Positions 8,728 through 17,715 are shown, numbered from the stretch's first letter. The stretch: 64,000 bases of DNA from Elioraea sp051860475 (GCF_051860475.1 NZ_JBHYDW010000002.1:1-64000); one strand, 5' to 3'. Notes: generated by a model not told the origin, from the letters alone. Translations and numbers: made by a program.

Positions 8728-9393
8728 TCAGCGGTCGGGCGTGACCGCCCGGATCGCGGCGGTGTCGATCTGCAGCGTGCCCATCGACAGCATCAGCCCC
8801 CCGCCCGAGCGTTCGGCGCCGGTGATGCGGCCGATCACGGTGGTGGGCACGGTCTCGAGCGAGCCGCCATACTGCGCCTGGACCGTGACGGTGTAGGCGC
8901 CGTCCGGCCAGCGCTGGCCATTGCCGGTGACGCCGTCCCAGGCGAACTCCTGGCGTCCCGCGCGGGTCTCGCCGGGTCCCTGGGCGACCACGCGGCCGGT
9001 GGCGTCACGGATCGTGATCGTGACGGAGGTGGCATCGGCGCGGAGACTGTAGGCGCCGCGCGCCTCGCCCCATTGCAGCGCAACCTTGTTGCTGTCGGCC
9101 TCCACCGTGCGCCCGATCAGCGGCGTGAGCGCCGTCAGCTGGGTGGTCTCCTGGACGTTGATCAGCCGCTCCAGGTGGCTGTTGGTGGCGAGCTGCTGCT
9201 CGACCTGGGCGAACTGGACGAGCTGCTGGGTGAACTGGTTGGTGTCCAGCGGCGCCGTCGGGTCCTGGTGCTGCAGCTGGGTGGTCAGCAGCTTCAGGAA
9301 GTCCTGGAAGTTCGACGCGATCTGGTTGCGCGAGGCCAGCGCGGATTGCTGGCGCTGCGCAGCGGTGAGGGTGGTGGCGGAGACGTCGGTCAT
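8728..9393 (-). CDS. flgD: FlgD, hook capping/assembly protein
   Basis: FlgD caps the growing hook so that FlgE subunits can polymerise. The 221-residue product begins with the conserved segment FQDFLKLLTTQLQHQDP-x-PLD-x-NQFTQQL (about residues 30-58). A C-terminal beta-rich FlgD Ig/tudor-like part follows, with WDGVTGNGQRWPDGAYTV. It is 12 bp downstream of fliK on the minus strand, so the two share a transcript. No terminator-like hairpin was found between it and fliF, so read-through into the fliF block is possible. Confidence 0.95.
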   Translation of the reverse strand: MTDVSATTLTAAQRQQSALASRNQIASNFQDFLKLLTTQLQHQDPTAPLDTNQFTQQLVQFAQVEQQLATNSHLERLINVQETTQLTALTPLIGRTVEADSNKVALQWGEARGAYSLRADATSVTITIRDATGRVVAQGPGETRAGRQEFAWDGVTGNGQRWPDGAYTVTVQAQYGGSLETVPTTVIGRITGAERSGGGLMLSMGTLQIDTAAIRAVTPDR

Positions 9394-9405
9394 CGGTCGG
9401 GCCCT

Positions 9406-11052
9406 CTAGATGGCGATGTCGAGCAGGCTGAGCGGGTCGCGCGGCCGCGCGGCCTCGGAGTGCGGCGTCTGGGCGGCATCTGGCGCGCCGGGGTTGCCGC
9501 CGCGTTGCCGGCGGCCGTCCGAGCCGCCGCCGAGATCGAAGGCAAGGCTGCGGCCCTCTGCGCCGACGCCGGCCTGGGCGAGCGCGCGGTCGAGGACCGC
9601 GGCATCGCGCATCAGCAGGTGCAGTGTCTCGGGACGTTCGGCGAGCACGGCGATCGCGACCCGGCGCTCGCCCTCGCGCGTCACTTCGACCTCGATCCAG
9701 CCGAGTTCCTGCGGATCGAGGGTCAGGGTCAGGCGATCAGGCATTCCGTGGGCGGCGGCGGCCAGCGTGATCAGCACCGGCGCGATCTGCTGCGCGGGCG
9801 GTGCCGGGACCACGCGGGGCGATGCCGGGGCGGCGCTGACGGGGCTTGCGCGTTCGGCCGGCTGGAGTGCCGACGGCGCCTCCAAGGGCGTGGGCTGGAC
9901 CATCGTCCGCGGCACGGGCTCGGCACGCGGGGGCGACGGCTCGGACGGCTCGGCGGCACGGCCGTTCGCCGGGTCGGGCGCGTCGGTCGACGCAGGCCGG
10001 TCGGCCGGGACAGGATCGGCGCCGGCGCGGTCGCGCGCCAATGGCCGCGGATCGGCCACGTCCGTCGGCTCGGGCGGCGTGGCTCGGCCGGCTGGCGTCG
10101 GGTCGGCCTGAGTCGAGCCGCGCGCCACCGGTGTCAGGGTGTGCGCGGCGAGGCCCTCGGGCACCGGCCCAGCGGCGCCCCGGCTCTGCGGGCGAGCCGC
10201 GGTCGGCCGGGTGGCCGGATCCAAAGCGATCGCCACAGCGAGTGCCTCAGGGGCGGGTGCCTCGGCGGGCGCGGACGAGAGCTCCGTGGGGTTGCTCGGT
10301 GCGGGCTCCTCCGGCCCAGGGCCTTCGGCGAGCGCGGCGACCGCCGCCTCCGCAGGGGCCGGGGCTGTATCGCCTCGCGGGTCGGCGAGGCGATCCGAGA
10401 CCTCGTGTGGCCCTTCGGCCGGCTCGTTGACAGCGGCGGGGGCAGGAACCGTCAGGTCGGCGGTGGGGTGATCGGCAGGCGGAGGCTGGGCAACCGGGTC
10501 GCGCGGCAGCGCCGCCGACGGCATCGCGGTGCGAGGCCGACGCGGCTCAGTCGGCGCCTGGTCGTCGCCCTGGCGCATGCGTGCTTCGGGAGGCTCCGGC
10601 GTCCCGGCGAACGCCTCCAGGGCGACCGGCTCCGACCGAGGCGGCTCCACCTGATGGACTGGAGGGTCGGGGTTCGCCGGTCCGGGCGCTGCGGTCTCGC
10701 GGCCCGGCCGCGCGGACGGTGTCGTCTGCTCGCCCTGCGACGGCCTGGGCGGGGCCGTACGGACGGGTTCCGGATCGGTCCCAGCCTCGGTCGTCTCGGG
10801 GTCCGGATCGAGCGTCACCGTCTCGATCAGGGCGTCGCCGGTCGCCAGCGGCGCGAGCGCGAGCCGGACCGGCGGCTCGGGCACGGGGCTCAGCCCGGCT
10901 CGGGCAGGGGCCGGCGGCGCGAAGCCACGGACGGCGAGCGCGAGCTCGGTCGCGAAGCCCGCGCCCTCGGAGCCGACCCCGGCCAGCAGGGCCGGCTCCG
11001 CGCCGTCGGCCAGGACGAAGGGCAGGGCCGGGGGGGGCACGATCGACAGCAT
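9406..11052 (-). CDS. fliK: FliK-like hook-length control protein
   Basis: FliK measures hook length and switches the export gate from hook to filament substrates. The 548-residue product is a long Pro/Ala/Glu-rich, probably disordered ruler (residues about 40-400). A conserved C-terminal Flg_hook domain follows, with DRLTLTLDPQELGWIEVEV and LHLLMRDAAVLDRALAQAGV. I chose ATG 11052 because GGGGAGGA lies 5-12 bases upstream. The open frame extends to 11991, but that extension runs antisense through flbT. flgD follows 12 bp later. The ruler part is not conserved, and the call rests on the C-terminal domain and on location. Confidence 0.88.
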   Translation of the reverse strand: MLSIVPPPALPFVLADGAEPALLAGVGSEGAGFATELALAVRGFAPPAPARAGLSPVPEPPVRLALAPLATGDALIETVTLDPDPETTEAGTDPEPVRTAPPRPSQGEQTTPSARPGRETAAPGPANPDPPVHQVEPPRSEPVALEAFAGTPEPPEARMRQGDDQAPTEPRRPRTAMPSAALPRDPVAQPPPADHPTADLTVPAPAAVNEPAEGPHEVSDRLADPRGDTAPAPAEAAVAALAEGPGPEEPAPSNPTELSSAPAEAPAPEALAVAIALDPATRPTAARPQSRGAAGPVPEGLAAHTLTPVARGSTQADPTPAGRATPPEPTDVADPRPLARDRAGADPVPADRPASTDAPDPANGRAAEPSEPSPPRAEPVPRTMVQPTPLEAPSALQPAERASPVSAAPASPRVVPAPPAQQIAPVLITLAAAAHGMPDRLTLTLDPQELGWIEVEVTREGERRVAIAVLAERPETLHLLMRDAAVLDRALAQAGVGAEGRSLAFDLGGGSDGRRQRGGNPGAPDAAQTPHSEAARPRDPLSLLDIAI

Positions 11053-11064
11053 GCCGTCCTCCCC

Positions 11065-11079
11065 GCAAGTCCCGGGCCA
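11065..11079 (-). promoter_or_regulatory. Sigma54-like sequence immediately before fliK
   Basis: The minus strand reads TGGCCC-GGGAC-TTGC, a good -24/-12 match with 10 bases between GG and GC. It lies so close to the fliK ATG (11052) that a transcript starting 11-12 bases downstream would have almost no leader and would lose the GGGGAGGA ribosome site. It may be a chance match or may produce a leaderless message. Confidence 0.3.
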
Positions 11080-11255
11080 GGTCGCTGCGTCGAGGCGAAG
11101 CGCGGCCCGGCCATGGGCGGCCGCGGCCCCGGAACGACGGGTGCCCGGCAGGGTCTGCCTGGCACCCGGCATCGAGCGCGCCATGGAGGGGCCGGTTCTG
11201 CCGGGCGAACGCGGAACTTGCCGGCGGACCCTCGGCCTCGCCAGAAGCCGGCGTC

Positions 11256-11271
11256 CGGCACGGAGGTTGCT
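11256..11271 (+). promoter_or_regulatory. Sigma54 (-24/-12) promoter for flbT
   Basis: The sequence CGGCAC-GGAGG-TTGCT matches the sigma54 consensus TGGCAC-N5-TTGCW at all but the first base, with the required GG-N10-GC spacing. It lies 60 bp upstream of the flbT ATG on the correct strand. The cluster also encodes the matching type of activator at 3391-4764. Confidence 0.7.
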
Positions 11272-11330
11272 GGACGCTGCCCAGGATGATCCCGCGCCGG
11301 TCAGGGCACGGACGGAACAGGAGCGGCAGA

Positions 11331-11696
11331 ATGCCACTGAAGGTTGTGCTGCGACCCGGCGAGACGGTGGTCGTGAATGGCGCGGTGATCGGCGCAGGCG
11401 AACGCACCGCGACGATCTTCCTGCACAGCCAGGCGCAGTTCCTGCGCGGCCGCGACATGCTGCGCGAGGGCGACGTCGATGGCCCGGAACGCGCGCTCTA
11501 CTATGCGATCCAGTGCCACTACCTCGGACGCGCGCATCCGCCCGGCATGACCGACATGGTGAGCGCGCTGGCCGCGCTGCGTGTCGCCCGGCCTGACGCC
11601 GCGACCGAGCTCGACGCCATCGAGGCGCTGCTTGCGCAGGGCCGCGCCTACCAGGCGATGCGGTGCGCGGCTTCCCTGTTCCCCGCGCGCGGTTGA
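11331..11696 (+). CDS. flbT: FlbT, flagellin translation repressor
   Basis: FlbT is an alphaproteobacterial post-transcriptional regulator; in Caulobacter it binds the flagellin mRNA leader and promotes its decay until the hook is finished. The 121-residue product has the family start MPLKVVLRPGETVVVNGAVI and the conserved segment FLRGRDMLREGDVDGPERALYYAIQ. I start at ATG 11331, with AGGAG 6-10 bases upstream. It is transcribed divergently from fliK and precedes flgE on the same strand by 170 bp. Its usual partner flaF and the flagellin gene are not in this window. Confidence 0.93.
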   Translation: MPLKVVLRPGETVVVNGAVIGAGERTATIFLHSQAQFLRGRDMLREGDVDGPERALYYAIQCHYLGRAHPPGMTDMVSALAALRVARPDAATELDAIEALLAQGRAYQAMRCAASLFPARG

Positions 11697-11707
11697 GGTG
11701 CCGTCTG

Positions 11708-11726
11708 CCCGGCAGGCCTTGCCGGG
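11708..11726 (+). terminator. Hairpin after flbT, possible terminator
   Basis: CCCGGCA (11708-11714) pairs perfectly with TGCCGGG (11720-11726) across a 5-base loop, starting 11 bp after the flbT stop. No T-run follows, so it could attenuate or protect the 3' end rather than act as a classical intrinsic terminator. Confidence 0.4.
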
Positions 11727-11809
11727 TGGGTCTGAACCGGCACAGCGGGGCATTCCTCCGGTTCCCGACGACCAGCGTAAGGACCCGGGTTTTCCGCCGA
11801 ACAGCCGGT

Positions 11810-11825
11810 TGGCACGGCACCTGCT
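11810..11825 (+). promoter_or_regulatory. Sigma54 (-24/-12) promoter for flgE-flgK-flgL
   Basis: TGGCAC-GGCAC-CTGCT matches the sigma54 consensus with one change (C for T in the -12 element) and exact GG-N10-GC spacing. It lies 41 bp before the flgE ATG on the same strand, leaving a short leader of about 30 bases. This places the late hook and hook-filament junction genes under sigma54 control. Confidence 0.75.
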
Positions 11826-11866
11826 GAGGATATCGCGACCAACTCCGCCACCATAGCGAGGCACCC

Positions 11867-14143
11867 ATGTCCCTGTTCGGAGCGATGACCACGGCGATCG
11901 GCGGCCTGACCGCGCAGTCGCGTGCGCTGGGCCATATCTCGGACAACGTCGCCAACAGCCAGACCATCGGCTTCAAGCGCATCGACACCAACTTCGTCAG
12001 CTACGTGACGAACTCGACCCAGCGCATCCACGCACCGGGCAGCGTGGTGGCGCGTCCCGACTACACCCACAACCTGCAGGGCACGATCGAGCAGACCGAG
12101 AACCGCACCGCGCTCGCGATCGCCGGCCAGGGCTTCTTCACCGTCGCGGCGCAGAACGGCGAGGTGAACGGTCAGCCCACCTTCGACCAGCGCCAGTTCT
12201 ACACCCGCGCGGGTGACTTCTCGCTCGACCGCAACGGCTACCTGGTGAACAGCGCCGGGTACTTCCTGCAGGGCTGGGGCGTCGACACGGCCACGCGTCA
12301 GATCGACCGGTCGGGCGTGCAGCCGATCCGCGTCAGCCAGCTGGTGTCGAACCCGGTCGCGACCAGCGAGGTCGTGCTCGCGGCCAACCTGCCTGCCAAT
12401 CCGCCGGAGGGTCAGACAACCTTCACCTCCATGGTCGGCATCTACGATGCGCTCGGCGAGCAGCGCACGCTTTCGGTCCAGTGGACCAAGGCGGGCTCCG
12501 ACAACTGGCGCATGGATGTGATCGCGCCGGGCTCGAGCTTGGATCCCGTCGGCGGCGCTGGAACGATCCCCGGCTTCAACGACCAGCAGATGAACGCCTT
12601 CAACGTCAATGCCACGGTGCAGCCGGTGCGCCAGACCGACGACGTCACCCTGCCGGGCGTGATCGTCGCCGGCCAAGTCTACAGCACCACGATCAACGGC
12701 ATCGTCGTCAGCTACACGGCGACCGCGGCCGAAGCGGGGCTCGGCTTCCCCGGGTCGCAGCAGGCGGTGCGCAACCAGCTCGTCAGCCGCATCAACACCG
12801 ACAGCGCGACGCTCGGTGTCACCGCGGTCGTGGTCAACGACGACACCTTCCAGCTGCGTGCCGTGAACGCGGGCACGCCCTACAGCGTCACCACATCGAG
12901 CAGCCTGACGCTGTCGAACCCGGTCGCGAACGTCGCGCCCGCCTACCAGACCGACAGCTTCGTGCTCACCGGCACGGTTGGCGAGGTGGGCGACAGCTTC
13001 ACGGTCTCGCTCTCCGGCATCACCGGCGGGTTCCCGACCGACAAGTCCTGGACCTACACCACCACCGGCGAGGAGGGCTCGATCAACGCGATCGCCAATG
13101 CGCTGGCCGCGCAGATCAACGCCGATCCGGACAGCCCCGCGCTCGCCAGCGTGCAGGGCGGCATCCTGACGCTCAAGGCCAAGAATGGCGTGCCGATCCC
13201 GTCCTGGACGGTCGATGGCGGACAGAGCGACGTCACCGTGCCAGGCGGTCCGTTCGCCGGAGGCGAGGTCTTCACGGTCACCGTGAACGGCGCGGACTAC
13301 ACCTACACTGCGCTTGCCGGCGATACCGCGACCGACGTGCGCGACGGCCTGGTCGCCGCGATCCCCGTGCTGCCGGGCATCACCGTCACGCCGGTTGGCG
13401 GCAACCAGCTCAGCCTGACCACCGCGGCGGGATCGCCGCTCGACGTCGATGTGACACCGACCCTGACGGCCGCCACCGCCGGCACGCGCACCACCAACGG
13501 CAACATCCCGCCGCACATCCAGGTGAGCTTCGGTGGCGGGGGGGATCCGCTGCGCGCCGGCACCGTCACCGCGATCTCGGGTGCGAACGTGGCCGGCGGC
13601 ACCGCGACCGTGCCGGCCAACCAGCTCACCGGCGACCCGGCCTACGTGGACGTGTTGGTGAACTACGGCCAGGGCCCGCAATCGGTGCGGATCTTCCTCG
13701 GCTCGTTCGGTCTCGCCGACGGCGTGACCCAGTTCGCCGGCTCCGACTACGCGCTGCGCAGCCTCGCCCAGAACGGCGTGCCACAGGGCAGCTTCTCCTC
13801 GCTCGCGCTGAACGAGACCGGCGACGTGGTGATCAACTACGACAACGGCCAGAGCCGCGTGATCGCGCGCGTGCCGGTCGTCACCTTCAACGAGGCGGAC
13901 AAGCTCGAGCGCATCGACGGCCAGGCCTTCATGCGCACGGTCGAGTCGGGCGAGGCGAGGGTGCTCGACCCGGCGCGCGACGGTGCGGGCAAGCTGGTCG
14001 TCGGGTCGATCGAGCGCTCCAATGTCGACATGGCGGCGGAGTTCTCGAAGCTGATCGTCGCGCAGCGCGCCTACACCGCGAACACGCGCATCGTCACGGC
14101 GTCCGACGAGATGCTGCTCGACACGCTGAACATGAAGCGCTGA
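11867..14143 (+). CDS. flgE: FlgE, flagellar hook protein (large form)
   Basis: FlgE is the structural subunit of the flagellar hook. The ends carry rod/hook signatures: MTTAIGGLTAQSRALGHISDNVANSQTIGFKR near the N-terminus and ERSNVDMAAEFSKLIVAQRAYTANTRIVTASDEML at the C-terminus, which form the coiled-coil D0 core. At 758 residues it is well above the roughly 400 of enteric FlgE. The extra length comes from three related beta-rich segments starting near residues 255, 358 and 452, each with a pattern like GEVFTVTVNG-YTYTA-GD. These likely form surface-exposed domains. It heads the flgE-flgK-flgL operon, with 26 bp to flgK. Confidence 0.93.
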   Translation: MSLFGAMTTAIGGLTAQSRALGHISDNVANSQTIGFKRIDTNFVSYVTNSTQRIHAPGSVVARPDYTHNLQGTIEQTENRTALAIAGQGFFTVAAQNGEVNGQPTFDQRQFYTRAGDFSLDRNGYLVNSAGYFLQGWGVDTATRQIDRSGVQPIRVSQLVSNPVATSEVVLAANLPANPPEGQTTFTSMVGIYDALGEQRTLSVQWTKAGSDNWRMDVIAPGSSLDPVGGAGTIPGFNDQQMNAFNVNATVQPVRQTDDVTLPGVIVAGQVYSTTINGIVVSYTATAAEAGLGFPGSQQAVRNQLVSRINTDSATLGVTAVVVNDDTFQLRAVNAGTPYSVTTSSSLTLSNPVANVAPAYQTDSFVLTGTVGEVGDSFTVSLSGITGGFPTDKSWTYTTTGEEGSINAIANALAAQINADPDSPALASVQGGILTLKAKNGVPIPSWTVDGGQSDVTVPGGPFAGGEVFTVTVNGADYTYTALAGDTATDVRDGLVAAIPVLPGITVTPVGGNQLSLTTAAGSPLDVDVTPTLTAATAGTRTTNGNIPPHIQVSFGGGGDPLRAGTVTAISGANVAGGTATVPANQLTGDPAYVDVLVNYGQGPQSVRIFLGSFGLADGVTQFAGSDYALRSLAQNGVPQGSFSSLALNETGDVVINYDNGQSRVIARVPVVTFNEADKLERIDGQAFMRTVESGEARVLDPARDGAGKLVVGSIERSNVDMAAEFSKLIVAQRAYTANTRIVTASDEMLLDTLNMKR

Positions 14144-14169
14144 GCCCGGCGGGCTAGACGGAGGACGCG

Positions 14170-15753
14170 ATGGGGCTGGACGCCGCACTCGGCATCTCGG
14201 TCTCGGGGCTGCGGGCGATCAACCAGCAGCTCCGCGTCGTCTCGAACAACATCGCCAATGCCGAGGTCGAGGGCTATACCGCCAAGAAACTGCCGACCAC
14301 GAGCGTGGTCGCGGCGGGCAAGGGCATCGGTGTCGCCACACAGCCGGTGCAACGCGCGAGCGAGGCCGCGCTGCAACGCGCGATCTGGCAGCGCGAAGCG
14401 GGTGTTGCCGCCGCGCAGGTGCGCACCGCGATCCTCGAGCCGCTCGAGGCGTTGCACGGAAGGCCCGAGAACGGCGACAGTCTCGCCGGCCTGACCGGGC
14501 GCGTGCGCGACGGGTTCATCGCGCTTGCCGCCCAGCCCTCCTCGACCAGCCTTCAGGTCGAGGTGGTCGATGCCGCAGCCTCGCTCGCGAACAAACTGAA
14601 CATGCTGTCCGGCGCGGTCACGGATGCGCGCAACCGATCCCAGCAGATGCTGGTCAATGGCGTGGCCGAGGTGAACCGTCTGCTTGGCGAGGCAGGAAGC
14701 ATCACCCGCGAGATCGTCCGCCTCAAGGCCGAGGGGCAGAGCACCGCCGAACTCGAAGACAAGCGGGACATGGTGATCGGCCGGCTTGCCGGTCTCATGG
14801 ACCTCAGGGTCGTGCTGACCGAGAAGGGCGAGATGACCGCCTTCACGAAAGGGGGTCAGACCGTTCCGCTGCGCGATGGCGCGCTGGCCGTCAGCGGCGC
14901 GTCGCTTGCGCCGCAGTCGTTCTACCAGCCGGGCGGCGGCACGGTGCCGCCGGTGCTGCTGCTGGACGCCGCCGACCCGGCCAATCCGGTCGACCTGACG
15001 CGCGGACAGCTCGGCGGCGAGCTTGGCGCGCTGATCGCGCTGCGCGACGAGACCTTGCCGCGCTTGCAAGCCGAGCTCGACGAGTTCGCCCACAAGCTCG
15101 CGCGCCGGTTCGACCAGCAGGGGCTCCGGCTGTTCACCGACGCGAGCGGCAACGTGCCGCAGGAGCAAGTGGGCGCCGGCCAGAAGGGCTATGTCGGGTT
15201 CGCCGCCGAGATCCGCGTCTTTGCCGCGGTGGTGGAGGCCCCGAGCCTGGTGCGCGACGGTACCCACGCCGTGCCGGGCGGGCTGCCGCCCTGGCCGGCG
15301 ACGCGCGAGGTGCAGGCGCCCTACGGCGATCCGTTCACGCCGAACCCGGCCGGGGGCCCGGCCTCGTTCGACGGGCTGGTCAACCGCATCCTCGACTTCA
15401 CCTTCGGCCCACAGCTCGGCATCGGTCGGCCGCACGATCCGCCGCTGCTGACCACCGGGCTCGGTCCGCGCGGCGACCTCGCCTCGCCGATCGCCTCGAC
15501 CGGCACGCTCGCGGACTATGCGGCGAGCCTCGTCTCGGCGCAGACCGCGGAGTACGCCGCTGCCAAGGCCTCGGTGGAGAGCCTCAGCAGCACGCGCAAC
15601 CTGCTGGCGAACCGGTACGCCGATGCGGTCGGCGTGAACCTCGACAAGGAGATGGCACTGCTGATCCAGCTCCAGAACGCCTACGCCGCCAATGCGCGCG
15701 TGATCACCACCTCGCAGGCGATGTGGGACGCGCTGCTGGCCGCGGTCCGGTAG
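14170..15753 (+). CDS. flgK: FlgK, hook-filament junction protein 1
   Basis: FlgK (HAP1) joins hook and filament. The 527-residue product has the N-terminal rod-type signature LGISVSGLRAINQQLRVVSNNIANAEVEGYTAKK and the conserved C-terminal NLDKEMALLIQLQNAYAANARVITTSQ, which pack into the tubular core. The middle contains the FlgK motif KRDMVIGRLAGLMDLRVV. It follows flgE by 26 bp and precedes flgL by 15 bp, so it belongs to the same sigma54-driven transcript. Confidence 0.95.
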   Translation: MGLDAALGISVSGLRAINQQLRVVSNNIANAEVEGYTAKKLPTTSVVAAGKGIGVATQPVQRASEAALQRAIWQREAGVAAAQVRTAILEPLEALHGRPENGDSLAGLTGRVRDGFIALAAQPSSTSLQVEVVDAAASLANKLNMLSGAVTDARNRSQQMLVNGVAEVNRLLGEAGSITREIVRLKAEGQSTAELEDKRDMVIGRLAGLMDLRVVLTEKGEMTAFTKGGQTVPLRDGALAVSGASLAPQSFYQPGGGTVPPVLLLDAADPANPVDLTRGQLGGELGALIALRDETLPRLQAELDEFAHKLARRFDQQGLRLFTDASGNVPQEQVGAGQKGYVGFAAEIRVFAAVVEAPSLVRDGTHAVPGGLPPWPATREVQAPYGDPFTPNPAGGPASFDGLVNRILDFTFGPQLGIGRPHDPPLLTTGLGPRGDLASPIASTGTLADYAASLVSAQTAEYAAAKASVESLSSTRNLLANRYADAVGVNLDKEMALLIQLQNAYAANARVITTSQAMWDALLAAVR

Positions 15754-15768
15754 TCCAGGAGAACGACG

Positions 15769-16890
15769 ATGCAGGTCAATTCCTCCTACGGCACGATCGG
15801 GCGACTGCTCGCCGGCGCGCTGACCACGCGCGACCGGATGGACGGGCTGGTGCGCCAGGCGTCCACGGGCCTCAAGGCCGAGACCTTCGGCGGGCTGGCG
15901 CCGCAGGCGCGGATGTCGATCGACCTGCGCGCCGAGGTCGCCCGTCGCGTCACCTACTCCCACGCGATCGAGACGGCCGAGGCACGCGTCACGGTGACGC
16001 AATCCACACTCTCGAGGATCGGCGAGCTCACCTCCGACATGGCGAAGCGCGCCCTGTCGCTGATCACCCTCGGCACGACCGCGGTCGATGTGGTCGCGCA
16101 GGAGGCACGAGGAGCGTTGCAGGAGATCGCCGGCCTGCTGAACGTGCGCGCCGGCGATGCCTACGTGTTCGGTGGCTCAGACAGCGCCAATCCGCCAGTG
16201 CCGAACGCCTCTGCCATCCTGCAGACGGGGTTCTTCACCCAGATCCAGGCGGCCACCCAGCAACTCGGCGTGCCCTGGGACGACGACGGTGATCCGTTCA
16301 CGCCGGACGTGCCGCGCAGTGCGGCGCAGGTGATGGCCGATACGCTTGCGATCGCGGCCTCGGACGTCCCGGGCACCACGCCCTTCTCCGATTTCCTGTC
16401 CACGGTCGCACCCGCGGGCGGCCTCGGCGAGCCGCGCACCAGCCTGCTGGCCGAGGACGGCACGCGGATCGTCTACGGCCTGCGTGCGAACCAGAACGGC
16501 GTGGCGCAGTCGGCGGTCAATCCGCCGACCACCGGCAGCTTCATGCGCGACCTGATGCGCGGGCTCGCGATGCTTGGGAGCCTGACCCAGGCGCAGGCCG
16601 CCGAGCCCGAGTTCGGTACGCTGATGCAGCAGATCGCCGGCAGCCTGCAATCGGCCGGCGGGACGCTGGAGGACGAGCGCGCCGCGATCGGGGTGGCGGA
16701 ACAGCGCCTCGCCCGCACGAAGGAGGCGCATGCTGACTTCCAGGTCGTGCTGAAGGCGCAGATCTCGAGAGTCGAGGATGTCGACATTGCCGAGGTGTCG
16801 GCGCGGCTGCAGCTCCTGCAGGTGCAGCTCGAGATGTCCTACCGGCTGATCGGCGGGCTGCGCGACATGAACCTCGCGCGCTACGTCTGA
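15769..16890 (+). CDS. flgL: FlgL, hook-filament junction protein 3
   Basis: FlgL (HAP3) is the flagellin-like adaptor between FlgK and the filament. The 373-residue product has a flagellin-type N-terminal helix region (TTRDRMDGLVRQASTG) and a C-terminal helix (EVSARLQLLQVQLEMSYRLIGG) in the family pattern. An ATG at 15769 follows AGGAG. It is the last gene of the flgE-flgK-flgL operon. Flagellin itself is an alternative by similarity, but the position after flgK and the short C-terminus favour FlgL. Confidence 0.9.
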   Translation: MQVNSSYGTIGRLLAGALTTRDRMDGLVRQASTGLKAETFGGLAPQARMSIDLRAEVARRVTYSHAIETAEARVTVTQSTLSRIGELTSDMAKRALSLITLGTTAVDVVAQEARGALQEIAGLLNVRAGDAYVFGGSDSANPPVPNASAILQTGFFTQIQAATQQLGVPWDDDGDPFTPDVPRSAAQVMADTLAIAASDVPGTTPFSDFLSTVAPAGGLGEPRTSLLAEDGTRIVYGLRANQNGVAQSAVNPPTTGSFMRDLMRGLAMLGSLTQAQAAEPEFGTLMQQIAGSLQSAGGTLEDERAAIGVAEQRLARTKEAHADFQVVLKAQISRVEDVDIAEVSARLQLLQVQLEMSYRLIGGLRDMNLARYV

Positions 16891-16965
16891 TCCGCAGCAC
16901 GGAGGCGGCTTCCCTGGACGGCGATCTGCCGACACAATGCCCTCGAACCACGAGAGGGGGAACGG

Positions 16966-17715
16966 ATGGCCGACAGGATCGCGATCGTCACTGGTGCGGG
17001 CTCGGGCGTGGGCCGGGCGGCCGCCCTCGCGCTCGCGCGCGCCGGCTGGGCCGTGGTGCTGGCCGGACGGCGCAGGGATGCACTGGAGGAGACCGCCGGG
17101 ATGGCACCGTCGGGCGCGCGCACCCTCGCCGTGCCGACCGACGTCGCCGACCCGGCCTCGGTCGCTGCCCTGTTCGCCGCGGCGAAGGCGTCGTTCGGCC
17201 GGCTCGATCTGCTGTTCAACAACGCCGGCACAAACGTGCCCGGCACGCCGTTCGAGGACCTCGCGGCGGAGCAGTGGAACGCGGTCGTCGCGGTCAACCT
17301 GACGGGTTCGTTCCTGTGTGCCCAGGCCGCGTTCCGGATGATGAAGGACCAGACCCCGCGGGGCGGTCGGATCATCAACAACGGCTCGATCAGCGCGCAC
17401 ACGCCGCGCCCCGACAGCGCGCCCTACACCGCGACCAAGCACGCGATCACGGGGCTCACCAAGACCATCGCACTGGACGGTCGCAAATACGACATCGCCT
17501 GCGGCCAGGTCGACATCGGCAACGCAGCGACCCCGATGACGCAGCGCATGCAGCGCGGCGTGAAGCAGGCGGATGGGCGGGTCGAGGTCGAGCCGACCAT
17601 GAACGTCGATCACGTCGGTGACGCGATCGTGCACATGGCGGGCTTGCCGCTCGAGACGAACATCCTGACCATGACCATCATGGCGACCAAGATGCCGTTC
17701 GTGGGGCGGGGATGA
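16966..17715 (+). CDS. Short-chain dehydrogenase/reductase (SDR)
   Basis: A classical 249-residue SDR oxidoreductase, probably NAD(P)-dependent. The cofactor motif TGAGSGVG is at about residues 9-16, followed by NNAG near 86-89. The catalytic Ser is in NNGSIS, and the YxxxK pair is in YTATK. The C-terminal region, with a VDIGNAATPMTQRMQ segment, resembles SDRs of uncharacterised substrate range. It follows flgL by 75 bp and overlaps the next gene by 4 bp (ATGA), so these two are likely cotranscribed, although nothing links them functionally. The substrate cannot be told from sequence. Confidence 0.88.
   Translation: MADRIAIVTGAGSGVGRAAALALARAGWAVVLAGRRRDALEETAGMAPSGARTLAVPTDVADPASVAALFAAAKASFGRLDLLFNNAGTNVPGTPFEDLAAEQWNAVVAVNLTGSFLCAQAAFRMMKDQTPRGGRIINNGSISAHTPRPDSAPYTATKHAITGLTKTIALDGRKYDIACGQVDIGNAATPMTQRMQRGVKQADGRVEVEPTMNVDHVGDAIVHMAGLPLETNILTMTIMATKMPFVGRG

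Noticed and set aside
11053..11991. N-terminal extension of fliK to 11991
   Set aside because: The extension reads antisense through flbT and the flgE promoter and has no family similarity. The ATG at 11052 has an excellent ribosome site.
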